58,632 nt of DNA from a virus, in the IMG/VR virus record IMGVR_UViG_3300011118_002165, positions 1 through 58,632 of that record; one strand, given 5' to 3'. Made by a program: the position numbers and the translations under genes. The notes beneath the pieces are model-generated. The model saw only the letters and a program-made list of their open reading frames with translations, made no database searches and was not told where the DNA came from. Positions 1 to 8,366 of this stretch are shown here, piece by piece. Numbering within the stretch: the stretch's first letter is position 1; every line of letters begins with the position of its first letter.

Positions 1-580
1 TCGCCAGGAGGCGCTTTTGTCGAAGACAGCGGGCGATCCGCCTTCGCTGAAGCTACGGCGGACAGGTGAGATTTCGCTTCGCGGCGCCTTCGGCGTGAAC
101 TCACGACATTCACGTTGGCAACGGGGAACGGTGGTTTGTATCCGTTGTCCGTGTAAACCGTTATGGGAGGCGTCGCGACTCGGTGACCAACTTGGTGCCA
201 AGCCCGTATTCTCGGGCAAAGCACTGCATGAGAAGCGCTTAAGCACTAGGTCCGTGGAGCGCGCCAAGCTACGAATGACCGCTTCCGCTTGGGAAGGGGC
301 GGGCATCCGGATTACATGGCGCCCCACCCCGAGGTGGGGCAGTCTTGCTCGCCGTTGCCAGGCTGTGCCACGCGGACTGGGGGCAGACGAAGGCCAGAGG
401 CGTTCATGATCCCCGTTTCTCGTCTTTTTTTCTCGGCGATATGCATGGATTGGCACGCTGGCATATAGCGATCGCAAAAGCATAATAAACAAGGATTTGC
501 GTTCAATTCGGCAGTAGGGACGAGGTGGCTATGGGCAGCGAAGGCAATGGTCAGTACATATGCTACTGACAACAACATGC
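1..580. other. Intergenic region, no convincing gene
   Basis: No reading frame here looks like a protein: the longest are arginine-rich and lack recognisable domains. The stretch holds a short palindromic repeat at 35-63 (listed separately) and a perfect 8-bp hairpin at 321-340 (GCCCCACC, loop CCGA, GGTGGGGC) with no following T-run, so it is not a classical terminator on the + strand. It ends at the promoter-like sequence of the defence operon. Confidence 0.5.
35..63. repeat. Short palindromic interspersed repeat, copy 1
   Basis: The sequence opens with GATCCGCCTTCGC and closes with ACGGCGGAC, so its ends are inverted complements (GTCCGCC/GGCGGAT). A closely related copy lies in the opposite orientation at 28361-28390 inside the phage. 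Repeats of this GGCGGAC-ended type are widespread as short mobile palindromes in environmental bacterial genomes; assignment to that class is by resemblance only. Confidence 0.5.
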
Positions 581-609
581 TTGACTGCGGCCGCCTCGGC
601 GTCTAGTAT
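581..609 (+). promoter_or_regulatory. Sigma-70-type promoter for the defence operon, probably giving a leaderless transcript
   Basis: TTGACT (581-586) and TAGTAT (604-609) are separated by exactly 17 bp, a near-consensus housekeeping promoter. The first ATG of the operon lies at 616, seven bases after the -10 box, where transcription would normally begin. No ribosome binding site fits between them. The RNA would therefore start at or within a base or two of the start codon. Confidence 0.6.
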
Positions 610-615
610 ATCAGT

Positions 616-1224
616 ATGACGCGTACTGACGACAGATCGGCGCCACGAGCTGAGTTGCTCGAAGTTGCTCACGTGCAACCGGGTTATCTGAGCCGTAGCC
701 GGGTCCGCGCCTTGCGGAGCGGCACGCACCGGCTTCTGCAAGCCAGAGACGTCTCGCCCGAGGGCGGGGTGCAGGTTGATGCCGCGATCCGCTTCCGGCC
801 CGAGCGGAACCCGGACCTCTACCGCGTCTCGCGGGGCGACATCCTTGTTGTGGCTCGGGGACAGGACCACCGGGCGTGCCTCGTCACGGTTGATCTGGTG
901 GACACGCTTGCATCCAGCGTCTTCTACATCATTCGGCCTCAGGAGCAGGTCGTGCTTCCAGGCTTCCTCGCGTGGTGGTTGAATCGGCCTCGCGTCCAGG
1001 CGGAGATCAGGTCACAGTCTCGCGGCACGGGGATTGGCTACATCAGCCGACAGACCATCGAGCACCTGCCGGTGGTGCTACCATCGCTCCGCGTGCAGCG
1101 GGGAATCTCGGAAGCTGTCAGTCTTTGGCAGAAGAAGCAGGTGCTTCAGGCCAGCCTCGACGAGAAGCGCGAGCAGTTGATCCACGCCATCTGCCGCCAG
1201 GCAGTTCGGCAGGACAAGGAATAG
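616..1224 (+). CDS. Half-length type I restriction specificity subunit (single-TRD HsdS-like)
   Basis: This 202-aa protein matches one half of an HsdS: a single target recognition domain (TRD) from about residue 13, with the typical RxGDILVVARG-type strand (here VSRGDILVVARG) and a QTIEHLPVVLPSL segment. A C-terminal helical region (residues 160-195) resembles the conserved spacer helix of HsdS. Full HsdS proteins have two such units, and one is encoded downstream at 5648. Half subunits can dimerise to make a complete specificity module, so this may give the methylase an alternative symmetric recognition site; that is inference. It opens the operon and ends 3 nt before hsdM. The ATG at 616 is chosen because the TRD begins almost immediately after it. 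Confidence 0.75.
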   Translation: MTRTDDRSAPRAELLEVAHVQPGYLSRSRVRALRSGTHRLLQARDVSPEGGVQVDAAIRFRPERNPDLYRVSRGDILVVARGQDHRACLVTVDLVDTLASSVFYIIRPQEQVVLPGFLAWWLNRPRVQAEIRSQSRGTGIGYISRQTIEHLPVVLPSLRVQRGISEAVSLWQKKQVLQASLDEKREQLIHAICRQAVRQDKE

Positions 1225-1227
1225 CCC

Positions 1228-2811
1228 ATGACCCAGACGGTATCCCAGAAAGAAATCAACGACATCCTCTGGCAGGCGTGCGACACTTTCCGGGGGACGC
1301 TCGACCCGACGCAGTACAAGGACTACATCCTTGTGATGTTGTTCATCAAGTACATGTCCGACCTCTGGAAGGACAAGCGCGAGCAGTACCTCAAGCAGTA
1401 CAGGGGGGACGAAAGACGCGTGGCGCGGGCCCTCGGCCGTGAGCGATTCGTCATGCCCCCCGTCGAGCTCAAGGACAAGAAGACCGGGGACGTCGAAGAG
1501 ACCTTTCCCGCCAGCTTCGATGCCCTCTACGATCGCCGCACGCGATCCAACATCGGCGAGCTGATCAACATCGCCCTTGAGGCCATCGAGGACGCTAACA
1601 AGGCGAAGCTAGAGAACGTCTTCCGCAACATCGACTTCAACTCTGAGCCGAACCTAGGCCAGGCCAAGGACCGCAACCGCCGGCTCAACCACCTGCTGGA
1701 GGACTTTGCCAAGCCGCAGCTCGACCTGCGCCCCAGCCGGATCGGCAACCAGGACGTCATCGGCAACGCCTACGAGTATCTGATCAGCCGTTTCGCCGCC
1801 GACTCCGGCAAGAAGGGCGGGGAATTCTACACCCCCGGCGAAGTCGCCACGCTCCTTGCCAGGCTGCTCAAGGCCGAGCCCGGCAACACGATCTGCGACC
1901 CCGCCTGCGGGTCCGGGTCTCTTCTTATCCGCGTGGCCAAGGAAATCGGCTCGCCCAACTTCGCTGTCTTCGGCCAGGAATCCAACGGCAGCACGTGGGC
2001 GCTGTGCCGGATGAACATGTTCCTCCACGCCATGGACAACGCCCGTATCGAGTGGTGCAACACCATCACCAGCCCCCACCTTGTCGAGGCCGATCGCCTG
2101 CTCAAGTTCAACGTGGTGGTCGCCAATCCGCCGTTCAGCCTCGACAAATGGGGCCAGGACCACGCCGAGAACGATCCGTATAACCGCTTCTGGCGCGGCA
2201 TCCCGCCCAAGAGCAAGGGCGACTACGCCTTCATCAGCCACATGGTGGAGACCGCCCTCGAAGATCAAGGGCGTGTTGGCGTGATCGTCCCCCACGGCGT
2301 GCTGTTCCGGGGTGGGGCCGAAGGCAAGATCCGCCAGAAGCTCATCGAGGACAACCTGCTGGAGGCCGTCATCGGCCTGCCGGCGAACCTGTTCTTCGGC
2401 ACGGGCATCCCGGCCGCCATCGTGGTCTTCAACAAAGCCCGCAAGCCGTGGGCCGGGGCCCGCTCCCAGCGCGACAAGCACATCCTCTTCATCGATGCCA
2501 GCAGGGAATACGAGGACATCAAGAACCAGAACCGCCTCCGGGACGAGGACATCGCCAAGATCGTCGCCACGTTCGACGCCTTCAAGCCGGTCGACAAATA
2601 CGCCTACCCCGCCACGCTCGCCGAGATCAAGGAGAACGAGTTCAACCTGAACATCCCGCGCTACGTGGACACCTTCGAGCCCGAGCCCGAGGTCGACATC
2701 CCGGCTGTGCAGAAGGAAATTGCCGCACTAGAGGGCGAACTCGCCGCCGTGGAGAAGGAACTGGCCGGGCATCTGAAGGAATTGGGCTTGGCCTCGAAAG
2801 GGGGAGCGTAG
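1228..2811 (+). CDS. hsdM: Type I restriction-modification system methyltransferase subunit
   Basis: HsdM supplies adenine-N6 methylation in the type I complex (with HsdS), protecting self DNA, and is required with HsdR for cleavage. The 527-aa length is normal. The N-terminal HsdM_N helical domain is recognisable (FRGTLDPTQYKDYILVML). The AdoMet motif I reads DPACGSGSLL near residue 224, and the catalytic motif IV is NPPF near residue 300. The C-terminus is a glutamate-rich coiled coil (EKELAGHLKEL). Its stop is followed after a single base by the start of the Cap5-like gene, so the R-M and CBASS genes are physically fused into one operon. Confidence 0.95.
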   Translation: MTQTVSQKEINDILWQACDTFRGTLDPTQYKDYILVMLFIKYMSDLWKDKREQYLKQYRGDERRVARALGRERFVMPPVELKDKKTGDVEETFPASFDALYDRRTRSNIGELINIALEAIEDANKAKLENVFRNIDFNSEPNLGQAKDRNRRLNHLLEDFAKPQLDLRPSRIGNQDVIGNAYEYLISRFAADSGKKGGEFYTPGEVATLLARLLKAEPGNTICDPACGSGSLLIRVAKEIGSPNFAVFGQESNGSTWALCRMNMFLHAMDNARIEWCNTITSPHLVEADRLLKFNVVVANPPFSLDKWGQDHAENDPYNRFWRGIPPKSKGDYAFISHMVETALEDQGRVGVIVPHGVLFRGGAEGKIRQKLIEDNLLEAVIGLPANLFFGTGIPAAIVVFNKARKPWAGARSQRDKHILFIDASREYEDIKNQNRLRDEDIAKIVATFDAFKPVDKYAYPATLAEIKENEFNLNIPRYVDTFEPEPEVDIPAVQKEIAALEGELAAVEKELAGHLKELGLASKGGA

Positions 2812-2812
2812 C

Positions 2813-3958
2813 ATGGCCGCACGCCCGAAGATCAAGGAAGCGAAACGCTGCATGCTCTGGGGCCGAGCTGCGGGCCGATGCGAGCTCTGCAACCAGCCTG
2901 TCTCGTGGAATCCGCAGACCAAGGAGGACGTGAATGTCGCAGAGGCCGCGCACATCATCGGCTTCAGCGCGGATGGCCCACGCGGCGAAGACGACCTTTC
3001 CGTAGAGCTCGCCGAAGACCTCAGTAACCTCATGCTGATGTGCCGAGTGTGCCACAAGACCATCGACGCAAATCCTGACCAGTATCCAGTCGAGCGATTG
3101 CGCAGAATGAAGCGTGCCCACGAAGATCGCGTCGATCTCGTAACCGCCATCGGCCAGGAACGTGGCAGTCACATCCTTCTCTACGGGGCCAACGTCGGCG
3201 ATCACAACCCGCAGGTGTCATACCAAGTGACTGCCCCAGCACTGATTCCTGACGACCGCTATCCGGCCAGCCGAACGCCCCTCACCTTGAGCATGGCCAA
3301 CAGCACCTTCCGCGACCGAACCAGTGAGTTCTGGCGCATCGAATCGCAACAGCTTCGGGCGATGATCGTCCAGCAGGTAAAGCCGCGACTGCGACCCGGC
3401 GACATTGAGCATCTGTCGATCTTCGCCGTTGCCCCGCAACCTCTGCTGGTTCTCCTGGGTTACCTGCTCTGCGACATCAACTATAGCGCCCGCGTTTACC
3501 AACTCCACCGCGAGCCGCCCGGATGGGGCTGGCAGGGCCACCCGAACGGATTCGACTACACCATCGAGCGTCCCAGCGGCGCAACAGGCCAGCCCGCGCT
3601 GGTGCTGGCGCTCAGTGCCCCGGTCACAAACGACCGCGTGACGAGCAAGATCGGCGACGATGCCGCCATCTGGCGGGTCACGATCGACAATCCTGACAAC
3701 GATTATCTGAAATCCGCACTGCAGCTTCAGCAGTTTCGCAGGCTGGTCCCGGGGCTCCTTGATGAAATCAAGAACCACTACCCCGTCGGCACGCCGCTGA
3801 ACGTGTTCCCGGCCGCGCCGGTGTCGGTCTGCGTGGAACTCGGCCGGGCCATTCAGCCCAAAGCCCACATGCCCCTACGCCTGTGGGACGAAAACAAGAA
3901 CCTGGGCGGGTTCATCCACGCCTTTGACATCAACGCGACGAACGGGGGTGACCAATGA
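2813..3958 (+). CDS. cap5: CBASS effector nuclease, HNH endonuclease fused to SAVED sensor (Cap5-type)
   Basis: The 381-aa protein combines an N-terminal HNH nuclease with a C-terminal SAVED cyclic-nucleotide sensor, the architecture of the CBASS effector Cap5. The HNH part shows zinc cysteines C23/C26 and C77/C80, the catalytic-region AAHIIGF (H47), N72 and H81. The SAVED part (about 150-381) shows the family signature LSIFAVAPQPLLVLLGYLL and a VYQLHR strand. In characterised homologues, binding of a cyclic dinucleotide assembles tetramers that degrade DNA indiscriminately, killing or stalling the infected cell. The gene overlaps the following CD-NTase by 4 nt (ATGA), the usual cyclase-effector coupling, and starts one base after hsdM. 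Confidence 0.92.
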   Translation: MAARPKIKEAKRCMLWGRAAGRCELCNQPVSWNPQTKEDVNVAEAAHIIGFSADGPRGEDDLSVELAEDLSNLMLMCRVCHKTIDANPDQYPVERLRRMKRAHEDRVDLVTAIGQERGSHILLYGANVGDHNPQVSYQVTAPALIPDDRYPASRTPLTLSMANSTFRDRTSEFWRIESQQLRAMIVQQVKPRLRPGDIEHLSIFAVAPQPLLVLLGYLLCDINYSARVYQLHREPPGWGWQGHPNGFDYTIERPSGATGQPALVLALSAPVTNDRVTSKIGDDAAIWRVTIDNPDNDYLKSALQLQQFRRLVPGLLDEIKNHYPVGTPLNVFPAAPVSVCVELGRAIQPKAHMPLRLWDENKNLGGFIHAFDINATNGGDQ

Positions 3959-5640
3959 CTGTCCAAGAGCAGGTTCTCAACGACGTGCTGAATCAGGTCG
4001 CCATCGAGCTCGACATTCCGCCCCACAAATACAAAGAGGCGATGGAGCGATTCGATGCCATCAAGCGGCATCTTGAGGACGGTGACTACCCAGGCTCATC
4101 GCCGCCGCCCAGCATCTACCTTCAGGGCTCGTTCCGGTTGGGCACGGTCATCCGCCCGACCAAAGGCGGCAAAGACTGCGGCTTCGATATCGACATCGTC
4201 TGCGAGGTCAAGAGAAGCAAAGACGGAGACGACCCGGAGGAATTGAAGAATGATGTCGGTGACGAGGTGAAAGCCTATGCCAGGGCAAACAGCATGGCAC
4301 GCCCAAAGGACGGCCGGCGGTGCTGGGCCCTGAACTACGCACCTGACAGTGAAGGCATCGGGTTCCACGTCGATGTCCTTCCTTGCCTGCCGGATACTGC
4401 CGCTGGCAAGCAGATCCTGGAGGCGAACTCCGCTACCGGCGCGACCGGCTGGGCGTACCTTCAGACAACGGTCGCGATCACGAATCGCGATGACGATGCG
4501 AATCCGCCCGAGTACGACTGGCGATCTAGCAATCCCATTGGCTTTGCCAACTGGTTCAACGAAATCTGCCTACCGGGCTACGCCCATATAGACAACCGGC
4601 GACAGAAGGAGCTGCTGTTCGAAGCCCATGGCCAGCGACAGAACTTCCCCTTCAGCCGAGCCGACGACATCCCCGACGCCTTGGTTCGGACGCCCCTCCA
4701 GCGAGCCATCCAGATCATGAAGCGCCACCGCGATGTCCGTTTCAGCGGCTGCCAGGACGAGAAGCACAAGCCAATCTCCATGATCATCACGACGCTGGCT
4801 GCACGGCTCTATCAGGGGCGGGCCGATCTGTATCAGACGACTCGGTCAGTCCTCCAGTTCATTGTCGAGACTCTGGCGCAGCACGTAGCTCTCGTGGACA
4901 ACCGGGCCCTGCTAGAAGACATTGGCCGGATGCAGCTTATCCGGCGTGTTGGTGACAAGTGGTACATCCCCAACCCGGTGAATCCCCACAATCCTGGCGA
5001 CCCGGACGATAAGGGCGAGAACTTCGCCGACCGATGGCACGAAGACAACCACGCCAACGCCAAGGCCTTCTTCCAGTGGGTCGGCTGGCTTAAGGCCGAC
5101 CTCGACGGTCTGCTCAACAGCAGCGACCTCCGTGGCATGAAGGGCACGCTCAGTGAGGCCTTCGGCGATACCGTCGCAACCCGTACACTTGCCCGGCTTG
5201 GTGTCACGTCCAGCAGCGACAGGGCCGGTACATTGGTTCAGGCAAGTCCGACGGTTCTATCGAAGTTCGACGTCCCGCACCGTCAGAAGCCGACGTGGCC
5301 CAGCCGCTTCACGCATGACGTGACGATTGAGGGCCGGGCCACGCGGAACGGCTGGCGCACCCTAGTCTCCACCAGCGGATTCCGCAAGATCGCCAAACAC
5401 TACTCGCTCACATTCAAGGCCAAGACCAGTGTCCCGTGGCCGTACGAGGTGCACTGGCAGGTGGTAAACACCGGCGACGAGGCACGCCGGTGTAACCAAC
5501 TCCGTGGCACCATCTTCGCCGGGGATGACGTGCGCCATGAGCGCACCGAATACACCGGATTTCACTGGATCGAGTGCTTCATCGTCAAGGATGGCGTTCT
5601 CGTGGCGCGTAGCGGGGAGTTCGTGGTGAACATCGAGTAG
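3955..5640 (+). CDS. CBASS CD-NTase (cyclic oligonucleotide synthase) with AGS-type C-terminal domain
   Basis: A cGAS/DncV-like nucleotidyltransferase that would make the second messenger sensed by the upstream Cap5. Visible active-site features are GS at residues 58-59 (QGSFRLGT), the metal pair D78 and D80 (FDIDIV) and the third carboxylate D140 (FHVDVLP). The last ~130 residues match the adenylyl/guanylyl and SMODS C-terminal sensor domain (RNGWRTL, FHWIECFIVKDG). Characterised CdnG enzymes paired with Cap5 make 3',2'-cGAMP; I infer a similar product but cannot assign the clade. No Cap2/Cap3 or TRIP13/HORMA accessory genes are adjacent, so this is a minimal two-gene CBASS inserted between hsdM and hsdS. 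Confidence 0.92.
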   Translation: MTVQEQVLNDVLNQVAIELDIPPHKYKEAMERFDAIKRHLEDGDYPGSSPPPSIYLQGSFRLGTVIRPTKGGKDCGFDIDIVCEVKRSKDGDDPEELKNDVGDEVKAYARANSMARPKDGRRCWALNYAPDSEGIGFHVDVLPCLPDTAAGKQILEANSATGATGWAYLQTTVAITNRDDDANPPEYDWRSSNPIGFANWFNEICLPGYAHIDNRRQKELLFEAHGQRQNFPFSRADDIPDALVRTPLQRAIQIMKRHRDVRFSGCQDEKHKPISMIITTLAARLYQGRADLYQTTRSVLQFIVETLAQHVALVDNRALLEDIGRMQLIRRVGDKWYIPNPVNPHNPGDPDDKGENFADRWHEDNHANAKAFFQWVGWLKADLDGLLNSSDLRGMKGTLSEAFGDTVATRTLARLGVTSSSDRAGTLVQASPTVLSKFDVPHRQKPTWPSRFTHDVTIEGRATRNGWRTLVSTSGFRKIAKHYSLTFKAKTSVPWPYEVHWQVVNTGDEARRCNQLRGTIFAGDDVRHERTEYTGFHWIECFIVKDGVLVARSGEFVVNIE

Positions 5641-5647
5641 AGGGAAC

Positions 5648-6889
5648 ATGACCCAGCCGAAGCAACTCCATCTTGGCGACCTGTTCCGATCCCGTCGGCA
5701 GAAGGGACGGCGGGGCCTGCCCGTCCTGTCGGTGACGATGAACGATGGGCTGGTTCATCGCGATACGCTGGAGCGGAAGACCAACGGCACGCTCGCGCCC
5801 GAGGACCACCTGCTCATCCGCAAGGGCGACATCGCCTACAACATGATGCGGATGTGGCAGGGCGCGTCCGGCCTGGCTGAGCAAGACGGCATTGTCAGCC
5901 CGGCCTACGTTGTTGTTGCACGCAAAGACGGGATCGACCCGCTGTTCGCCTCGTATTGGTTCAAGTCCGCCCGGATGGTCTATCTATTCTGGGCCTACTC
6001 CTACGGCATCACCGGCGACCGCTTGCGGCTGTACTACAAGGACTTCGCCAAGATTCCCGTCACCATCCCACCCAAGCCGGAGCAGGAACGCGTCGGGCGG
6101 ATACTGGCCACGGTGGATCGGGCGATTGAGCGGACGGCCCGGCTCATCGCGGCCAAGCGAAGGCTCAAGAAAGGCCTCGCCCAGCAACTGCTCACCGGCC
6201 AACGACGATTGCCGGGGTTCGGTGAACCAGCTGTCGAAGGAGAGACCGGCAAGGAATCGAGGTGCGGCCGGATTCCCTCGGACTGGGAATGTGTTCATCT
6301 TCGGGACATCTCCCGTCTGAACCCGGTCACGCTGCCTGAGTCGACGCCGAATGACTACTCCTTCCGGTATGTGGATCTCAGCATGGTAAAAGAGGGCGCG
6401 GTCGCCTTCCCGCCGGAGCAGATTCGTTTTCGTGATGCGCCGAGCCGGGCGCGTCGTGTTGTTTCCAAGGGCGACATCACCATGTCTACGGTTCGTCCGA
6501 ACTTGCGGGGGTACGCGATCTGGCCTGGCGAAGTTCATGACGTGGTGTGTTCCACAGGCTTCGCCGTGATACGCGTGACAGACGCCTCTGCGCAGTTCGT
6601 CTACCAGTGGCTCTACTCTACGCAGGTCGCACGCTATTTCTATGCGTGCATTGCTGGCACCGGCTATCCAGCACTGAGTCCTCGAGATGTCGAGAATACC
6701 GCAGTCCCGCAGCCACCCCAGGGTGAGCAGGACCGCATCGCCGACGTGCTGAGCGCGGCCGACCGGGAGATTGCCCTGCTCGGGAAGAAGCTCGCGGCGC
6801 TTGGCGAGCTCAAACGCGGCCTGATGCAGAGGTTGCTGGCGATGCCGGTGCCTGCTGCCCCAACCGATGGAGGGAACGCCCGTGGTTGA
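5648..6889 (+). CDS. hsdS: Type I restriction-modification system specificity subunit
   Basis: A full-length 413-aa HsdS with two target recognition domains. TRD1 occupies about 1-150 (HLLIRKGDIAYNMMRMWQ, FAKIPVTIPPKPEQE) and is followed by a conserved helix (RAIERTARLIAAKRRLKKGL). TRD2 runs from about 205 to 375 (VSKGDITMSTVRPN, AVPQPPQGEQDRIA) with the second conserved helix at the end (ALGELKRGLMQRLL). The two helices pair to set the spacer of the bipartite recognition site. It follows the CD-NTase by 7 nt with AGGGAAC just before the ATG. Together with the half HsdS at 616 the operon encodes two different specificity proteins. Confidence 0.93.
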   Translation: MTQPKQLHLGDLFRSRRQKGRRGLPVLSVTMNDGLVHRDTLERKTNGTLAPEDHLLIRKGDIAYNMMRMWQGASGLAEQDGIVSPAYVVVARKDGIDPLFASYWFKSARMVYLFWAYSYGITGDRLRLYYKDFAKIPVTIPPKPEQERVGRILATVDRAIERTARLIAAKRRLKKGLAQQLLTGQRRLPGFGEPAVEGETGKESRCGRIPSDWECVHLRDISRLNPVTLPESTPNDYSFRYVDLSMVKEGAVAFPPEQIRFRDAPSRARRVVSKGDITMSTVRPNLRGYAIWPGEVHDVVCSTGFAVIRVTDASAQFVYQWLYSTQVARYFYACIAGTGYPALSPRDVENTAVPQPPQGEQDRIADVLSAADREIALLGKKLAALGELKRGLMQRLLAMPVPAAPTDGGNARG

Positions 6890-8366
6890 CCTCACCGACT
6901 ACTCCGATCGGATTCTGGCGGCTGAAGACCGGCCTCTTTTCGAGGACGCCGTTGCAGCCGGTAAGGTCGGCGCGCTGCGGGCCGCCTACGTGATGATCTG
7001 GCTGGCTTGCGCCGAGTCCCTGAAGCGGCGATTCCGCGAGGCGCAGAAGCGTGACAGTGCAGCGGGCAAGACCGTCGGGGAGATCGAGGACAAGGAGAGG
7101 GATCACAAGGCGGTCGACAAGTTCGTCCTGGACAAAGCCCACGAATACGGCTTCCTCTCCGACTCCGGCCACACGGTTCTGAATCACGTGTACGAGATGC
7201 GCTGCTTCTACGGCCATCCTTATGAAGAGGCCCCGTCCCAGGAGCAGGTCTCGCACGCGGCGGCTATGGCAGTGGAACATGTCCTGTCTCAGCCGGTCAA
7301 GCTGCGGCACGGCTTCGGGAAGCTGCTGCTCAAGAACTTGCTGGCGGATCGAAGCTACCTAGACGACCAGCGGGCCGCGGTGGAGGCGTTCGCCAAAGAC
7401 ATCATCCCGAGGCTTGATGACAGCGTTCACGGTTGGCTGCTGGACGCCTACTGGGTGGACCTTGAGAAGACTGCCGACGATCCGTCGATGGCGGTGTTCG
7501 TTCGCCGCGGTATTTGGTTCTGCCGCACGATGCTGACGGAAGTTGGCGTCGGCGTGTTCTCTCGGGATGAATGGCACGAAAGGGTCAGCCGACACGCGAA
7601 GACACTGATGCGCGTCTGCAGCATCGCCGAGGTCTTCAGCGAGATCGGCAGACGCGCGCAGGACTCACTGGTCGGCGCAATCCTGACCGAGGCCGTCACG
7701 CGCGCCAGTGTACTCAAGCACCTGGAGAGACTCAGCGATGCCGGAGCGCTGTCCGAGCGGCAGCAAGAACGGTTCGCCGAACACGTCGCGAAGACGAAAT
7801 CAAGCAACCTGCGTTCGGCAGGCCTGAGAACGAGGACTTGCTTCAAGAAGCTGATCTCCGCGATGGGCTCGCACGACTGGTACGTGCAGAACCCGGCAAT
7901 CGATCTGGTCGTGTCGAACGGGCCCGGCCAAGCGTCAGAGCTCAATGAGAAGCAGCAGGTCGAGCTGGGCCGCAACATACTCCAAGCAGCTGAAGGGACC
8001 GCGAACTCCGCCGAGGAGTTCCTCCGCGAGTTGGTCAAGAACGCGACAGCTTGGCCGCATCACGTGGTTCGCGGGATCGCCCTGGAGACGTTCACCAACG
8101 AGAAGGACGAGATCCGATTCAAAGACCGCCATCTGGACGAGGTCTTGTCCGCACTTGCTCAGCTCAAGGCCACGCCACGGAAGCAAGTCATCGCCGAGAT
8201 CGCAGCATCGGTGGATGCCGGCACTCCAAAGGGAAGGGTCGATGAAGACGACTTCGAGGAAGTCATCGAAGCTCTGGCAAGCCATGCGTGGGCCACACCA
8301 CTGAAGAAGAGCCTCAAAGCCAAGGCGGTGTCACTGCCCGCCGAGGATGACCACGATGAGTCATGA
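6882..8366 (+). CDS. Unrecognised 494-aa protein embedded between hsdS and hsdR
   Basis: I do not recognise a catalytic motif. The sequence is largely alpha-helical and charged. Its first third (AESLKRRFREAQKR, VYEMRCFYGHPYEEAP) resembles helical HEPN/DUF4145-like folds in general character only; the middle contains helices rich in Arg/Glu. I chose the GTG at 6882 over an in-frame ATG at 6867 because GGAGGG at 6869-6874 sits 7 bases before the GTG. It overlaps hsdS at its start and hsdR at its end, so it is translated as part of the R-M set. Position suggests an accessory role in restriction or control of the complex; function unknown. Confidence 0.8.
   Translation: MVDLTDYSDRILAAEDRPLFEDAVAAGKVGALRAAYVMIWLACAESLKRRFREAQKRDSAAGKTVGEIEDKERDHKAVDKFVLDKAHEYGFLSDSGHTVLNHVYEMRCFYGHPYEEAPSQEQVSHAAAMAVEHVLSQPVKLRHGFGKLLLKNLLADRSYLDDQRAAVEAFAKDIIPRLDDSVHGWLLDAYWVDLEKTADDPSMAVFVRRGIWFCRTMLTEVGVGVFSRDEWHERVSRHAKTLMRVCSIAEVFSEIGRRAQDSLVGAILTEAVTRASVLKHLERLSDAGALSERQQERFAEHVAKTKSSNLRSAGLRTRTCFKKLISAMGSHDWYVQNPAIDLVVSNGPGQASELNEKQQVELGRNILQAAEGTANSAEEFLRELVKNATAWPHHVVRGIALETFTNEKDEIRFKDRHLDEVLSALAQLKATPRKQVIAEIAASVDAGTPKGRVDEDDFEEVIEALASHAWATPLKKSLKAKAVSLPAEDDHDES

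Noticed and set aside
321-340. 8-bp hairpin as a terminator
   Set aside because: No T-run on either side, so a rho-independent terminator is not supported.
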